Shown in pieces: positions 11,271-23,254 of a DNA stretch of 64,000 nucleotides. The DNA comes from Ottelia alismoides (taxonomy: Eukaryota; Streptophyta; Magnoliopsida; Alismatales; Hydrocharitaceae): assembly GCA_037367405.1 (NCBI GenBank), contig JAZKJV010000607.1, forward strand, positions 1 through 64,000, in the 5' to 3' direction. The notes under the pieces are model-generated. The model saw only the letters and a program-made list of their open reading frames with translations. It ran no database searches and was not told the DNA's origin. The number at the start of each line of letters is the position of its first letter. Positions within the stretch are counted from its first letter, which is position 1. Both the position numbers and the translations under genes were made by a program.

Positions 11271-11611
11271 CACTACAAAAAATTGAACTATAGTTACGGT
11301 TTTGAAAAAATCCATCACTAAATTAGCCGTTGTTAAATATATAATGACGATATTATTCTTTACGAAATGAGTTTTCGCACTCAAAATTAGCAATGAATAT
11401 CATAATTGTTGTTATATCATTAGCAACGGTCCATATAGTCACTATGTGGACCGTTGCTAATGATATAATGACAGATATGATATCTGTTGCTAATTTTTAG
11501 TACGAAAAGTCATTTCACAACGAATAATATCGTCATTATATATTTAACAACGGCTAATTTAGTGATGGATTCTTTTCAAAACATATACTATAGCCCAAAT
11601 TTGTTGTAGTG
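11271..11611. mobile_element. CACTA-type hairpin MITE
   Basis: It starts CACTACAAAAAATTG and ends with the complement of CACTACAACAAATTTG. The whole 341 bp is a near-perfect palindrome centred on about 11442 ('ccatatagtcactatgtgg'). CACTACAA is the classical terminus of plant CACTA (En/Spm) elements. No coding capacity. No matching 3-bp flanking duplication was seen. Same family as 17680-18470. Confidence 0.8.
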
Positions 11612-12130
11612 GGATATTAAACTACTTGTTGGCTTGGGTAAATTTTGATATAGTGTATTACTTTAGCAATATCTTGATATATATCCAAGAAGATAATCTA
11701 GTGGGTAACAAAATGAAGTTATAATGATATTTTTTAAAAGAAACCATGTCAACATACTGTCTGTTGTTAAATATATAACAACAATATTTTTTATATCCAA
11801 AATGGTCAACAACCAATGTCATGTATATTGTATGTTATTAGCAACAGTGCATATAGCAACACATTATTGTTGAAAATTTTACCTAGTTGTTGCTAATTTT
11901 GTGGTACAAAATTTAGCAATGATTAGCTGGAATTTGAAAAATACAAGGGATAAGTGTCGTCATTCTGTCTGTTGCTAAATATACAATGATGATATTATTC
12001 ACTGCGAGTATATTTTGTATACTTAAAATCTACGATGAAATGTCATACTCATTGTATGTTATTAGTAACGGTGCGTGCGTATAACAACTTATGTATTGCT
12101 ATTTTTTAAAATTTTAACTAATAGTTAATT
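11612..12130. repeat. Degenerate copies of the CACTA-MITE interior
   Basis: Repeated motifs ('tgttgctaaatatacaatgatgatattattc', 'gtatgttattagcaacagtgc') are diverged versions of the arms of the element at 11271-11611. Boundaries are unclear. Confidence 0.5.
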
Positions 12131-12454
12131 TTAAAATGTTACACTATAACACTATTTTACTATAGCATGACACATCAACTATGTTGTTTAAATGTTGATC
12201 AAAGATGCTCTTTCTATTATATCACAGTGCTTCTAACTTGTTATCAAGCATCCTTAGCTAGTAGCTCATCTTACACCCAAACATCTGTATTTATTCTCTT
12301 TGATGGCCTGTGTTTCCTTCCTTGTTAGGGTAAGAACACAACTCATGTAATCACACCAAAATTATTTTTACGACCATTTAGAGGAGAAATGATGTAGAGT
12401 TGAAAAAGTAAGCATGTGCTCTAACAAAAATAATAGCATCTGTAGGTATGAACC

Positions 12455-12710
12455 AGTACTATATATGATAATGGCGTCCAGCATTGCAACCCATGCACGA
12501 AGAAGATGATGATCCCCCGAGTTTGGCTGGAATTGATTTGCCACTATCTATCTATCTGATCTGATGGACCGACATATCTTTGCCACTTGCAGATATGTAT
12601 ATATCTGGGAGAACGGAAAGGAAGAAAGACCAGGCCTCTTTAATTAAGTATCTATATATTATCAAACTTTGGGCAATGCCTTCAAGATGCCAGTGGTGGC
12701 AGTGGAACTA
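12455..12710. repeat. Diverged duplicated segment, copy 1
   Basis: Shares ordered blocks with 19000-19225: 'gcgtccagcattgca', 'tttgccacttgcagata', 'gagaacggaaaggaagaa', 'atcaaactttgggcaatg'. Not obviously coding. Blocks are collinear, so it is a real duplication or two members of one repeat. Confidence 0.55.
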
Positions 12711-13289
12711 AATATTTCAAAATTGCAAACTCACACCTTTTTTTGGTAAGAGTGATAGTCAATGATCCATCTGTTGATATACATTGTATCATAATCATTT
12801 GTTATGTTAAGCACAGTTGAATTGTACACCCTTAATAAGGCGGGCGAAGGTCACCGTTTAGCACGTGGATTATACATCTGGCCGAAATGGGAGTCGGGCT
12901 GAAAAGAACGAGGTTCTAAAAACCTACGTTGAAAGTTTGCTATATGCAAACTCAAGGCTCACTTTGTTTTTTTTCATTGATTTTTTAATGGTATTTAGTA
13001 AATATAAATGACGTATTACCATCGTGTATATTTTATATAATAAATATAAGTAGTTTGCATGTTACTTGACTTGTAAATTATTAAATTTAATGTAAAACTG
13101 GTATCACATATGAAATTTTTGAAATATATCATATTAATACATGTCTTATCTCGTTTCTATATATTTATTTTTTTTATTTTTATTGATCAAACCGGACCAG
13201 CACATACCTCAATTCTCCTAGTCCAAGCCTAGCAAATGAGCAGATTGCACAAGCCCCTACCCATTGGTCAGGTCTAATGTGGATTTCAC
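12711..13289. other. AT-rich intergenic DNA, nothing recognised
   Basis: No recognisable gene, repeat terminus or RNA. Confidence 0.5.
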
Positions 13290-13545
13290 TGCCTAGCCAA
13301 CAAACCTAGGAAATGGGGGCTAGAGAGGAGCAAGTGTGCTCCCTCCAGCAGCCTCTGACTCAAAATCAAATTTTATTTGGATACTTGGATCCGTTTAAAA
13401 TTGGAGTACCATATAAACTCCCTAGGAATAGGGTTCTCGGCATCCTCTCTATATTTTCCATTCTTCACGTATAGTAAAGTAAATATGTGCACATGTAGTT
13501 TGTTTATTTGTGTTTTTGTTTTTTTGCTTCCGGTACTCACAACCA
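13290..13545 (+). repeat. LTR fragment related to the left-hand copia LTR
   Basis: Segments match the LTR at 3001-3448 read on its own sense strand: TTTGGATAC..GGATCC, the TATA-like 'accatataaactccctagg' against 'gctatataaactccttagg', then 'gcatcctct(c/g)tat' and 'ttcttcac'. No internal element sequence follows, so it is a solo or truncated LTR of a related family, plus orientation. Confidence 0.45.
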
Positions 13546-14999
13546 ATGGTGAATGGAGAGGGGGGTCATAGCCCCCTCCCCAAATGAGAGACCATGTGGT
13601 CTCCCTTTAAAAATAGAAATGCACATATTGTGCTATCACCACTCATAACTATTCAAAAATTTACTTTCTCCTTTCCACCAAATAGAAGTTATGGCCCCTC
13701 TTCCCCAAACTTCTATTCTTTTTTTATTCTCTTTCGCCCTAATCTAGGTCATCCATTGCAATTCTCTTTTCTTTAAATTTTCTTTCCAATGTAAGAACCC
13801 TTCCAATTCCAATTCCCTTTTCCTCCTCTTTTCACACAATCCCATTATCCTATGTCAAGAGTTCATTCATTTCCTCTTGCTTATTCTCCTTACATGTATA
13901 AGGAATTCCCATCTCGACCACTCTTTGCACGACCTCTAAAATTAGATTTCTTTTAATCGGCTTGAGATCCAGATCGACAAGTCTTTCCCTGTCGACTTTT
14001 ATGAGTCTCGTGGTATCATGCTACTCAATTTGCACAAGCCACAAGGGTGTGGTATTTTGACGTGTCGAGTTGTTCTTCTTCTTAGAAATAAAGTAAAATT
14101 TCCTACTTTCTATATGATTATTTAAAATTTAGTGGAATTTAAATGATTAACTATATGTTGGATTATAAGTTAGATGATTAGGTTGGATAGATGATTAACT
14201 TTACGTTAAATGATTAATTGTACTCTATTCACATACGTGTTTATTATTTTACGTATATGAATACGGTGGACATAACTTCAATTTTTCATGGATACAGATA
14301 AATATAGGATTATATTTTTTATCATTTACACAAATATAGGATAATATTGTGCGAATTTCTGCATGTTAGCCAACTATTTTGAATTATATATAGGATTATA
14401 TTTCTTATATAACAAAACTCAATAGTGACATGTTGAATTATATGTATATCAATACACTTGTTTTAATTTTTTTCATAATTGACCCCGCCTATGAACAAAT
14501 CTTGGCTCTGTCTCTGCTCACAACACTCGTCAATGTTCAACATAAATGTGAGAGTCGTGGCCATGCTTGCAACATATGTAAAATATAAGTGATCAATGGG
14601 GTGATCCACAAAGTGTATTTCTGTTACCCTGTTCATGTATGAGTATAGCAAAATTTTTATTTGGCTTGAGGGCTTGCCAACCTATGTACATGGAGAAGGC
14701 AACAAAATCGTTCGACAAAGGCTTACGAGTGTCTATTAAAGAATGTGTTGTTTGTGGAAGCTATCCTTTTTTGGAGATCTCCAATGGAGTGTGGCTTCTT
14801 TTCCCATTCGGCTTGACGGTTTAGGGTTACTTCGGCGGTTGATGCTTCATCATATGCTTTTGTGGCTTCCAGGACGCAGTTTGGGAGCTTTAGGATGATA
14901 TTTTGCGAGACAATGAGATTTACATCTTTTGAGCCCTACAACAAACAGACAATTTTTTGAAAAAAATGAGCAGATCACGACTACTGTAAAAATGATTTC
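13546..14999. other. Intergenic DNA, no gene recognised
   Basis: AT-rich with C/T-rich stretches. Open frames of about 60 codons (13594-13776, 14463-14651, 14639-14824) show no recognisable domain. Confidence 0.5.
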
Positions 15000-15370
15000 A
15001 CCATGATGATGTACGTTTGCGATCAAGTCGTTTATCAAAAGGGGGAGGGGGGAGATGGTGCGAAAATATTTACCAGAATAGGGATATATAGGCAAATGAT
15101 TTGCCGTGGGCAAACCATTTGCCGTGCTACATAGACGGATGGGAAGGGGGTCGGGATTCCATATTTTCATTGCGGCCGCAAATTTTGGCCGTCCATGTGG
15201 AACGACATACCATTTGTCGTGAGCGGCAAACCATTTGCCGCGTGCAAAACACGGAGCGCCAAATGTTTTGTTGATATATGCCCATTATGAGAATTATTTC
15301 CAAGTTGTCCTCATTTTGAAAATTTTTTGCTGAGACGTCCCCATTTTAGGGATTATTCCTTTGAAATCAG
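15000..15370. mobile_element. Probable foldback element with GGCAAACCATTTGCCG palindromes
   Basis: Four copies of the palindromic motif (variants of GGCAAACCATTTGCC) lie at about 15090-15125 and 15206-15243. The flanks are weakly inverted ('aatatttaccagaatagggatatat' against the complement of 'atatatgcccattatgagaattattt'). The right flank carries three spaced 'aaATGGGGAC'-type subrepeats on the minus strand. The motif is shared with 7268-7672. Confidence 0.45.
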
Positions 15371-15464
15371 GTGCTTCCACCTTCAACTCGCTACATGTGA
15401 GATGTGTGATTGACTGGGTCTTCTCATAATCTCTCATGTAATAGGTCAAGCATCTTAGAATAAA

Positions 15465-16888
15465 GGGATTTTATCACTTGTGCCCCTCCGAGATATTGCA
15501 ATTTCAGTTATGCCCCTATCTTTTTGGTAATATCAGTTGTGCCCCTCAATTCTTGCTAATTTATCACTTGTGCCCCTCGGGTTAGTGACCGTCCATCCAC
15601 AGTGCAAACGGCCGTTAACTTTGAGGACAAAAGCGGAATTAGTTTTCATTTTTTAGGTTATATCGTCATTTTACATCCTCTTCTTCCTCCTCTTTCCTCA
15701 TCTTCTTCCTCCTCCTCCTCCAACCTCCTCCTCCCCAGCCCGCACCTCCTCCCAGCTCCGCCCCGAGCTCCCCACAACTCCTCCCAGCTCGGCACCTCCT
15801 CCCAGCGTGCACCTCCTCCCAGCTCCGCACCGCCCCCTCCCGCACGGCGCCGCCCCTGGCCCCTGCTCCCTTCCCCGCATGCTCCCCCTCCTCCAGCCCC
15901 GCACAGTGCCGCCCCCTGCCCCGCACCGCCCCCTCCCGCACGACGACGCCCCCTGCGCCCCCTTCCCCTTCCCCGCCTGCTCCCCCTCCCGCATGGCGCC
16001 GCCCCCTCCTCCCCTCCCGCTTCCCCGCCTGCTCCCCCTCCCCTTCCCCCCTGCTCCCCCATCCGCCCTGGGATCTTCACCGCCATCGTCGATTGCACGA
16101 GGACCACCAACCAGCTCCTGCGCACATCCTCCACTCGTCGCCTCCTCTCTTTGCATGCGACCTCCGCGCCTTGGGCGAAGCCGCCATAGTCGTCCCTCTC
16201 GTTATCTCCTCCGCTTGGAGGGGACTCCCGCCGTTCACCACGCACCACCTCCGATCGACCACGCGCATCCACAGCCTTCGGTCGCGCCATCTTTCATCTC
16301 CGTGCCTTGGGCGGAGCCGCCATAGCTGACCCTCTCGTCATCTCCTCTGCTTGAAGCGGCCTCCTGTCGTTCACCATGCGCCACATTCGATCGACCGCGG
16401 CATTCACAGCCAGCAGCCGCGTCATCTTCCACCTCCTAGATCCACCTCAACTGTCGCTGCTCCTCTTGACCGTGAGCCAGCATCCACCATCACCGCCGCC
16501 CGCCGCTTAAGAGAGAAAGAAGAGGAGGGGTGGTGCCTCCCCAACCCGCCCCTCCTACCTGACCCGTCCCCTTCCAGCCTCAAGCTCCGCCCCGAGCTCC
16601 TCCTTCAAGCTCCTCCTCCGCCCCTCTTCCCTGGCCCAACCTCTCGAAGACCATGCTCTGCTCCATTCTTCCCAAATGGACCCGTATTTTTATTCTGACC
16701 ATAATACCCTTCTTAACCACACTGTGGTTTGAATAAACCATGGTTATTTTAATTTTTTGACGGTCAATCTAATGGAAGGGCACAACTGATGACGGAGCAA
16801 GAAGTAAGGGGCATAACTGATATTACCAAAAAGATAGGGGCATAACTGATATTGCGCTATCTCGAAGGAGCACAAGTGATAAAATCCC
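15465..16888. mobile_element. Non-autonomous MULE with long TIRs, perfect 9-bp TSD and C-rich core
   Basis: The left TIR starts GGGATTTTATCACTTGTGCC at 15465; the right end is its inverted copy ending at 16888. Over about 80 bp the two arms differ at only a few positions. TAGAATAAA flanks both sides (15456-15464 and 16889-16897), a perfect 9-bp target duplication, the mark of the Mutator superfamily. The arms are made of spaced 'gt(t/g)(a/g)tgcccct' subrepeats. The core (about 15665-16640) is GC-rich with C almost entirely on the plus strand, followed by two copies of a ~137-bp unit (about 16160-16290 and 16298-16420). No transposase. Overlapping Pro/Ala/Arg-rich frames reflect composition and should not be called genes. 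Confidence 0.9.
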
Positions 16889-16897
16889 TAGAATAAA

Positions 16898-17559
16898 TTC
16901 CATTCTAAGCAGCTCCAATGATCACGATTCTGACATTCTTAGTCATGTGACCCGCTCAACTCTTCTCATAAAGCGAGAGATCAAGTTGGGATGTAGAAAA
17001 AAACATTACATTCCATGGATTTGTGTCAATCTAATAAGTTTCTTGCCTTTATAAATTGCATTTCTCTATTTAGAGCATGTATCTACCCATCATCTCTTTT
17101 TGTTAAAATAAAAGATGTATCACAACTTCTCTACTTTCTATAGAGTTAACGAGTAATTATAATTCTATAGACATCTTGAGGTGAGGAAATGGGACTTCAA
17201 TTATCTCGATATTTCTTAGGATGAGTTAACTTCGGACTATTCTTAGATGCATTCAATCCCAGTTAGCTGAGAATTCCATGCTCTCCAAGGTCATGGGAAC
17301 ATAAGTTTACATAGGCCTTGGGAGCTATCGTGGGGAGGCAAGAAGGCTAATCAAATCAAAGTGAGATCAAGCGGAGAGACACAAGCAAGAGAGTTGAGTG
17401 GTTATTGTATAAAAGAAGTGTACATGTGTATCGTGTTCTGGAGTAACAAGTAAGCAATACATTTGAGCAAGTATTTTACAATTTTAGGATAGAATTTTTC
17501 CATGGACATTCTCCCTTATATATAGAAAAATGGAGATGCCTCCTGGGGGAGCTAACTTG
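16898..17559. other. Intergenic DNA, nothing recognised
   Basis: No gene or element terminus identified. Confidence 0.5.
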
Positions 17560-17679
17560 ACTCCCTCCATCCTATTTTTCTCATTTTTTATTTTTTTGAA
17601 AAATACTTCTGTGGATTTTTATCATCATATCCATATATTATGTCACTCAAGTTTCGTGCGAAACAGAGACTGTTACGAC
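17560..17679. repeat. Foldback-MITE arm (third copy), interrupted by a CACTA-like element
   Basis: 'ttttttgaaaaatac..', 'tcactcaagtttcgtgcgaaacagagac' matches the arms of the elements at 35818-36081 and 52337-52687. The match resumes past the CACTA-like insertion at about 18471-18500 ('cttcatttggatggggtcgatttcaat'). Confidence 0.55.
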
Positions 17680-18470
17680 CACTACAACAAAATTGATCTA
17701 TAGTGACATTTTTTCAAAATCTGTCACTAAATTAGCCGTTGTTCAATATATAACGGTAATATTATTCATTGCAAACTGATTTTTCGTACTTGAAATTAGC
17801 AATGAATATCATATATGGCGTTATATCATTAGCAACGGTCCACACAACGACGTTTATCCATTACTATTTTTCAAACTTCTAATTAATCATCGAAAAATTT
17901 TGAACTAAAAAAAATAGCGACGATTAATTGATGTTTTGAAAAATAAAAACGAATAAGTGTTGTTATGTGGACCGTTGCTAATAATATAGCGACATATATG
18001 ATATCACTACAAGAAAATTGGTCTAAGACAACGAATAATTTAATATTCGTTGCCATATCTTCCGTAGTTAAATATAGAACAACGAATATTATTCGTTGCT
18101 TGCTTCTTTAAATGAATTTTTCTTCTAACCGTTGCTAAATTTGGCAACGATTAGTGTGAATTTTAACGAATAATTCAATGGAAAAATCATTGTTATCTTG
18201 ACCTTTATCATGTTCGTTGTTAATTACAAGTATAAAATATTAATTGACAACGAATAATATTCGTTGTTAAATCTTTAACATAAAAAAATATGACAACAAT
18301 ATTCAAATTATCCGTTGCCTTAGGTCAAGTTTCTTGTAGTAGATTCATCGTTAATTTCAAGTACGAAAACTCATTTTGCAATAAATAATATCATCGTTAT
18401 ATATTTAACAACGGCTAATCTAGTGACAGATTTTTAAAAAACGTCACTATAATTCAATTTTGTTGCAGTG
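17680..18470. mobile_element. CACTA-like element with long inverted arms, containing a nested element
   Basis: It begins CACTACAACAAAATTGATC and ends with the complement of CACTGCAACAAAATTGAAT. The arms stay alike for over 100 bp (TGTCACTAAATTAGCCGTTG) and are the same family as 11271-11611. No coding capacity. It is inserted in a foldback MITE. Confidence 0.75.
18005..18341. mobile_element. Nested CACTACAAGAAA-type MITE
   Basis: Termini CACTACAAGAAAATTGGTC and, inverted, TACTACAAGAAACTTGACC, with 'aacgaataat(t/a)ttcgttg' palindromic subrepeats inside. It interrupts the element at 17680-18470, so it inserted later. The final base of the right terminus is A where G is expected. Confidence 0.75.
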
Positions 18471-18999
18471 CTTCATTTGGATGGGGTCGATTTCAATCAT
18501 TCTCTGACTATTAAAAATTAATTGTCTATATGAAGATCATAGAAGTCTCTCTTTTTGTGAGTTGACTTATCTTGATCTTTAGTACTATTAAAATCTTTAA
18601 TATTGGTCCGACTGTGCGTCAAGCAATGTGGTAACTAGGTGGGAGGTCAATAAGACATGAGATGTGGTTGACTTTGTTTGTTGTATAATTTTCTCTAATA
18701 ATTATTGGATGAGCCATGTATCTTTTCTTTCCATGTTGTGTTCCGATCTTTGTAATGTATAAGATGATTTAGATATCAAAGTGAGTTTGAACAACTGATT
18801 ATGGATTTGTTCGCCTCTTTCACCCTAGTGATCGACTTTCACCTTCAAGTGCTCTATTGTTCTTTGGATGGTCGATCTTTATACCCAAGCACTCAATTAG
18901 TATTTGGATGCGACTTGCTTTTGCTCCTCTTAGATACTAATCCAAACGCATTACAACCATGTGTGTCCTGACTAAAACAACAGCATTTTGATCATCAAA
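18471..18999. other. Intergenic DNA
   Basis: The first ~30 bp continue the interrupted foldback MITE. Nothing else recognised. Confidence 0.45.
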
Positions 19000-19225
19000 T
19001 TCTATAGTGTCATCCAGCGTTGCATACCATGCAACGGCATCGCGATCTGCAAAGTTGAGCTAGTTTTTTTTGTTTTGAGCTAGTTGCTTTGTAATATAAT
19101 TTGAAACTTTGAAAAGCCTATGTTTGCCACTTGCAGATACCAATCAGAGAGAACGGAAAGGGAGAAGAACAGTGCGTCCGAAACCAATTAAACAACTTTG
19201 TCAAACTTTGCGCAATGTTATAAAG
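19000..19225. repeat. Diverged duplicated segment, copy 2
   Basis: Collinear blocks shared with 12455-12710 ('gtgtcatccagcgttgcata', 'tttgccacttgcagatac', 'gagagaacggaaaggga', 'gtcaaactttgcgcaatg'). Confidence 0.55.
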
Positions 19226-20507
19226 ATAACAACAGTGTCACGGATCCATATCTGGCTGAGTGATATTACATATTCCACAACAGAATTGTGCGAACAATGG
19301 GTCTTGCAGAATACGTAAGATATGTATACTGCGTGTCGTATATATATAATTTAGATGTATATGTCAACATGGGATCTCATTACAACATTATAAATATATA
19401 TATAGCGGATAGAGATGATGTCTTCATGGAACATTAAGAAGTCTGGAAAGACTACAGAGGCAGAATACAAAGGGACAGCTTTTGTTAGAAAAAATGAACA
19501 GAGAGAGAAAGACTACAGAGGGTTGGACAGGGTGAATACAAGATATCTTGAGTAAAGATCCTTGCCGCGAAGCTTCCAAATGGAACAACAAGGTGTGGTA
19601 TACAGATTATTCGAGATTGAATCCATTACTGCAGAGTTGAATATATGCAAACCTAACCAGAGAGAACCCATTCCGTGAAGAAGATATATAATAATTAAGA
19701 AAAAGGAGGGTGTGTGTGGGGAGTCCAAGGAGGGGAGCCACTGCCATGTCCACAGCTGGGAGGGGAATGGAAGCGTGTCGATCCAACTTGTGCTCATCAA
19801 ATGAGTTGGATCCCACCGAGATATGCTATTAGAGATATACATTCACGTGGGTGTGGGTGAAGTCAAGTCAAGTGAAGCGAGACCCTCTCCTCCCTCCCTC
19901 GGATAGGCCTCCCCCCGCATCGGGGAGGGGGGGTACATTATGTTGTTTAAATATATATATATATATAGAATAATGTAGAGATAGAGAGAGAGAGAGAGAC
20001 CTCAAGTCCGTCCAGAGTCCGGCGTCCCATGCAGTGCTTGCTCTGTCGTTGCATGGCCAGCCAGGTGGCACATCACTAGAATATCGCCACGTATGTAACT
20101 ATTATGGTGAACAAAATTGACTTTTGTACATTTATTTACAAGATAATATGGTGCTATTATTTTTACCAGGTTAAGCGCAATCGTGATATGTCCAACTCAT
20201 CTTTGAAAGTTTTTTCAGAGGGAAATTGCTGCTATAACACATGCAACCTTTTGTTAGCAATAATAAGATGGTGTTGTTTTTTTTTTTTTGCAACGGCACC
20301 AATACGGTCGTGCAATTTTCGAATCAATACGCAAGTATTTCGTATATTCCTTCTGTGTTTTTTTCTCGCTTTGATATTTCTTCCTTTCCCCACCGATGAC
20401 GCTATTTCCTCAGTCTCAACATGATATGATATTCTCTCAGCAATCAATCAATCGATTCTTGTAATAATGATAGTGAGCTCTTTATCCATCAATATCCAAA
20501 TAAAGCT
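19226..20507. other. Intergenic DNA with TA and GA microsatellites
   Basis: A (TA)n tract near 19951-19966 and a (GA)n tract near 19978-20000. A 109-codon minus-strand frame (19513-19842) has no recognisable domain. Confidence 0.5.
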
Positions 20508-20510
20508 TAA

Positions 20511-21030
20511 GGTGGCGCTTAGATGAAGGGTCGTCTTGGGGAAGATAACTCTCCCAAAATTTTGATTCTTTTATATACATGGAAAAAAGAGAATGGGATA
20601 TCAGGAAGTATTAAACGAAAGAGAGTTATCAAGTAAGTCCCATGACAAAAGAGAATAAAATTTGAACGGCAGCGCCACCGGTAGAAAGGAAGGGTATGGA
20701 TGGAAATGTGGAGGAGACATTGGGATTTGGTTGGAGAGTTTGGAGGAGAGACGGTTTGTGTGATGTGTTTGTATTTAAATTTGAGAAAGTGAGTAGTTAT
20801 TGTAATGTGATTGTATTGAAATTTGAAAAAGTAGATATTTATTGTGATGTGATCATATTGACGTTTGAACTGTGAGTACAAGTTGAGTATTTTATAATTT
20901 TTAGATGATATTATAGTATAATATTTTTTTGATGGAGAGAGAATGGGCCGCACAAGAGAGGCAGATTAATGGATTTTCGGGGACGGGTAACCCCCTCAAA
21001 GTGGAGGTAACCCCCCAAACGAACGAGCCC
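20511..21030. mobile_element. PIF/Harbinger-type MITE, diverged left end
   Basis: The right terminus is the complement of GGGCTCGTTCGTTTGGGG, followed by TAA (21031-21033); TAA also precedes the left end (20508-20510). The interior motif 'gtaatgtgattgtattgaaatttg' matches the MITEs at 6916 and 9732. The left TIR is poorly matched. Confidence 0.6.
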
Positions 21031-21070
21031 TAAGGGGAGAAAAATGTACAGTAGTTCAACATGAGCCATA

Positions 21071-21741
21071 GGAATGAAAATATTACAGATATATCTGAAT
21101 ATTTGATTATCGTAATTGAAATATTATTAGATAGAAATATTCATATACGAATATTAATCAAATACAAACCATATATGGATATGGATTGTTAAAACATTCC
21201 AGATATGGATATGGTAATGGCTTGAATATCTAGAACTTGATATGCAAAATACAATATTTAATATTATTTTATATATTAGTTAATGTAATATAAGTCACAA
21301 CAAGTATTATATTAGTATTATATATAATATAATATAATATAATATAATATAATAATAAACTTTTATTTGTTTGGGGATGGATACGAACAAACTTTTTGCT
21401 TCCAATAAAGAATGCATGTCACCTCGATGCTCTCTTTTATTATGATGCGACTTATTTATATTTCATTGTCATTTTTAAAAAAAAATCATTATGAACTTTG
21501 ATAAAAAAAAATCAATTCGTATTTGTATGTGATCTTTATTCGATCCGTATTCGGGTCCTCTCTTTATTCGATCCATATTCGGATTCGATAAATATCTGAT
21601 TCGAATTTGTATTCATATTTTTAAGGATATAATTTTCTTAATGCATGTCTGAATCATATCGATATATCCATATTCGTAGTCGATAGAGGTAAAGTGAATA
21701 TAAATATGAAAATAGACATATATCGGATCCGTTTTCATCCC
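21071..21741. mobile_element. Probable hAT-like non-autonomous element
   Basis: Termini GGAATGAAAAT and, inverted, GGGATGAAAACGGATCC, enclosing alternating 'gatatggatat' and 'attcggattcg' stretches arranged as imperfect inverted repeats. This is the look of common plant GGGATGAAAACGG elements. No clear 8-bp target duplication. Confidence 0.5.
21318..21353. repeat. (TATAA)n microsatellite
   Basis: About seven tandem 5-bp TATAA/ATAAT units inside the hAT-like element. Confidence 0.85.
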
Positions 21742-23254
21742 TAAGGAGCTACCACCAATTTCTAAAGGAGCTAATGGTTAGTAGTTGTGATCTCAATTGT
21801 TTCTTCCTTTCGATATAACACAAACAATGGGAAGTGGGAGATAGACTTCGAAGACGAGAATTTTGATTACAACGGACATACTCAGGCTTAACCTGTGCTA
21901 GTTACATTTGTCTTTGTTTCAATACATGCCTCTAAAATATAATATGGAAGGTCCTGATATTTAGTATGCATAATTGAAGAACGGCTACTGCGATAAATTG
22001 CAATGTGAAGGAAAAATATTCTGGTGAAATTATTGGTCATTTGCAGTGGCAGTGTCCCATATAGGACATGTTTATGGTCTTAGGGATCACCTGCAAAGAT
22101 CAAGAGGAAGCTTCTAAGGTGTGTCTTCTTTTTCTCTTGGTTTGTGGGCATAGGGCCAATTGATTTGGTATTGACCGACAGCTACTGCTTCTCTACCAAA
22201 CAATAGCAGACGGGCTCACAGATACTGTCTTTGTTTCCCACCTAAGGTAAGTAGTTGTCAAAGTCATAATAACACAAAAGAGAGGAAGATATACAATACA
22301 TCTGTAGTCTTTATTGGTCAAATTATTACGAGTGTTCATAACTTCACATAAAACTTCATTAATAAGTAATAACACAATGTACTTGTAAATGTTGTCTCTG
22401 CAACATACAGATGCATATTAGTTCACTGCAGAAACGTTCATCTAAAGGGAAGTGCATTTATATTCGAAAAAATTACATCAAGAAGTAAATGTAGTGAAAC
22501 TTTTTTTATGAACAAACAAATATTGAAATTTGTAACATTCAGATGGAGCAGATGTTCCTACTGCCACCAAACTAGAAGGGATCTTTATCACTAAAGGGCA
22601 TTTAAAAAAAGCTCTATCAGTCACATATTAGGTAAATCGACAGGATTTCCGATGTATAATAGAAAATGATATATTTTTTTAAAAGTTGGAAGGCAAGTAT
22701 TAAATTTGAGCAAAAAATCGAAATAGATCTAAATATACCCCATGTGAATAAGATACTATATTTTCAAATCGTGGGATAGTTGAAGACGTACCCTGAAACT
22801 TGAGGCAAAAAGAGAAAGAAAGAATGGGGAGCACACTGGAAATGGCCACCACAGCAGCAGCAAAACCGCCAACAGAAACCATTGCAGTTTTCACATTTGG
22901 TTGTGTGTGCAGAATACAAACAATCTTGTTTGAAGCAGAAATATATAAGGTCTCCTTGGGTACAAAAATATAAGGTCAAGTACATTAACACCAGAGCTTA
23001 CAGCTGTACTTTGTCTTAATACAATCAAAGTAATTTGGAATTTGCATTAGTTCTAAAAATAAACAAGGTGCATCCTTCTACAAAATAAATCTGAGATTCA
23101 CTCTTAATTTTTAAAAAAATCAGGATCATAATACCAACCTTAAGTAGAATACACAAAATGCAACAGTTCTTTTTTGGGAATAAAGGGGTGGGTACCAAAA
23201 AGGTGCACACCCTAACTCATATACTCATACCAAAGTTGCAGTTACAAAAACCAA
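21742..23254. other. Intergenic DNA, no gene recognised
   Basis: Short frames only. A donor-like AAGGTAAGTAG at about 22243-22253 has no recognisable exon attached. Confidence 0.45.

Noticed and set aside
15602..16698. Long Pro/Ala/Ser-rich (plus) and Gly/Arg-rich (minus) frames of 90-210 codons
   Set aside because: They lie in the C-rich core of a MULE, are open in several frames at once, and have no start, splice or domain evidence.
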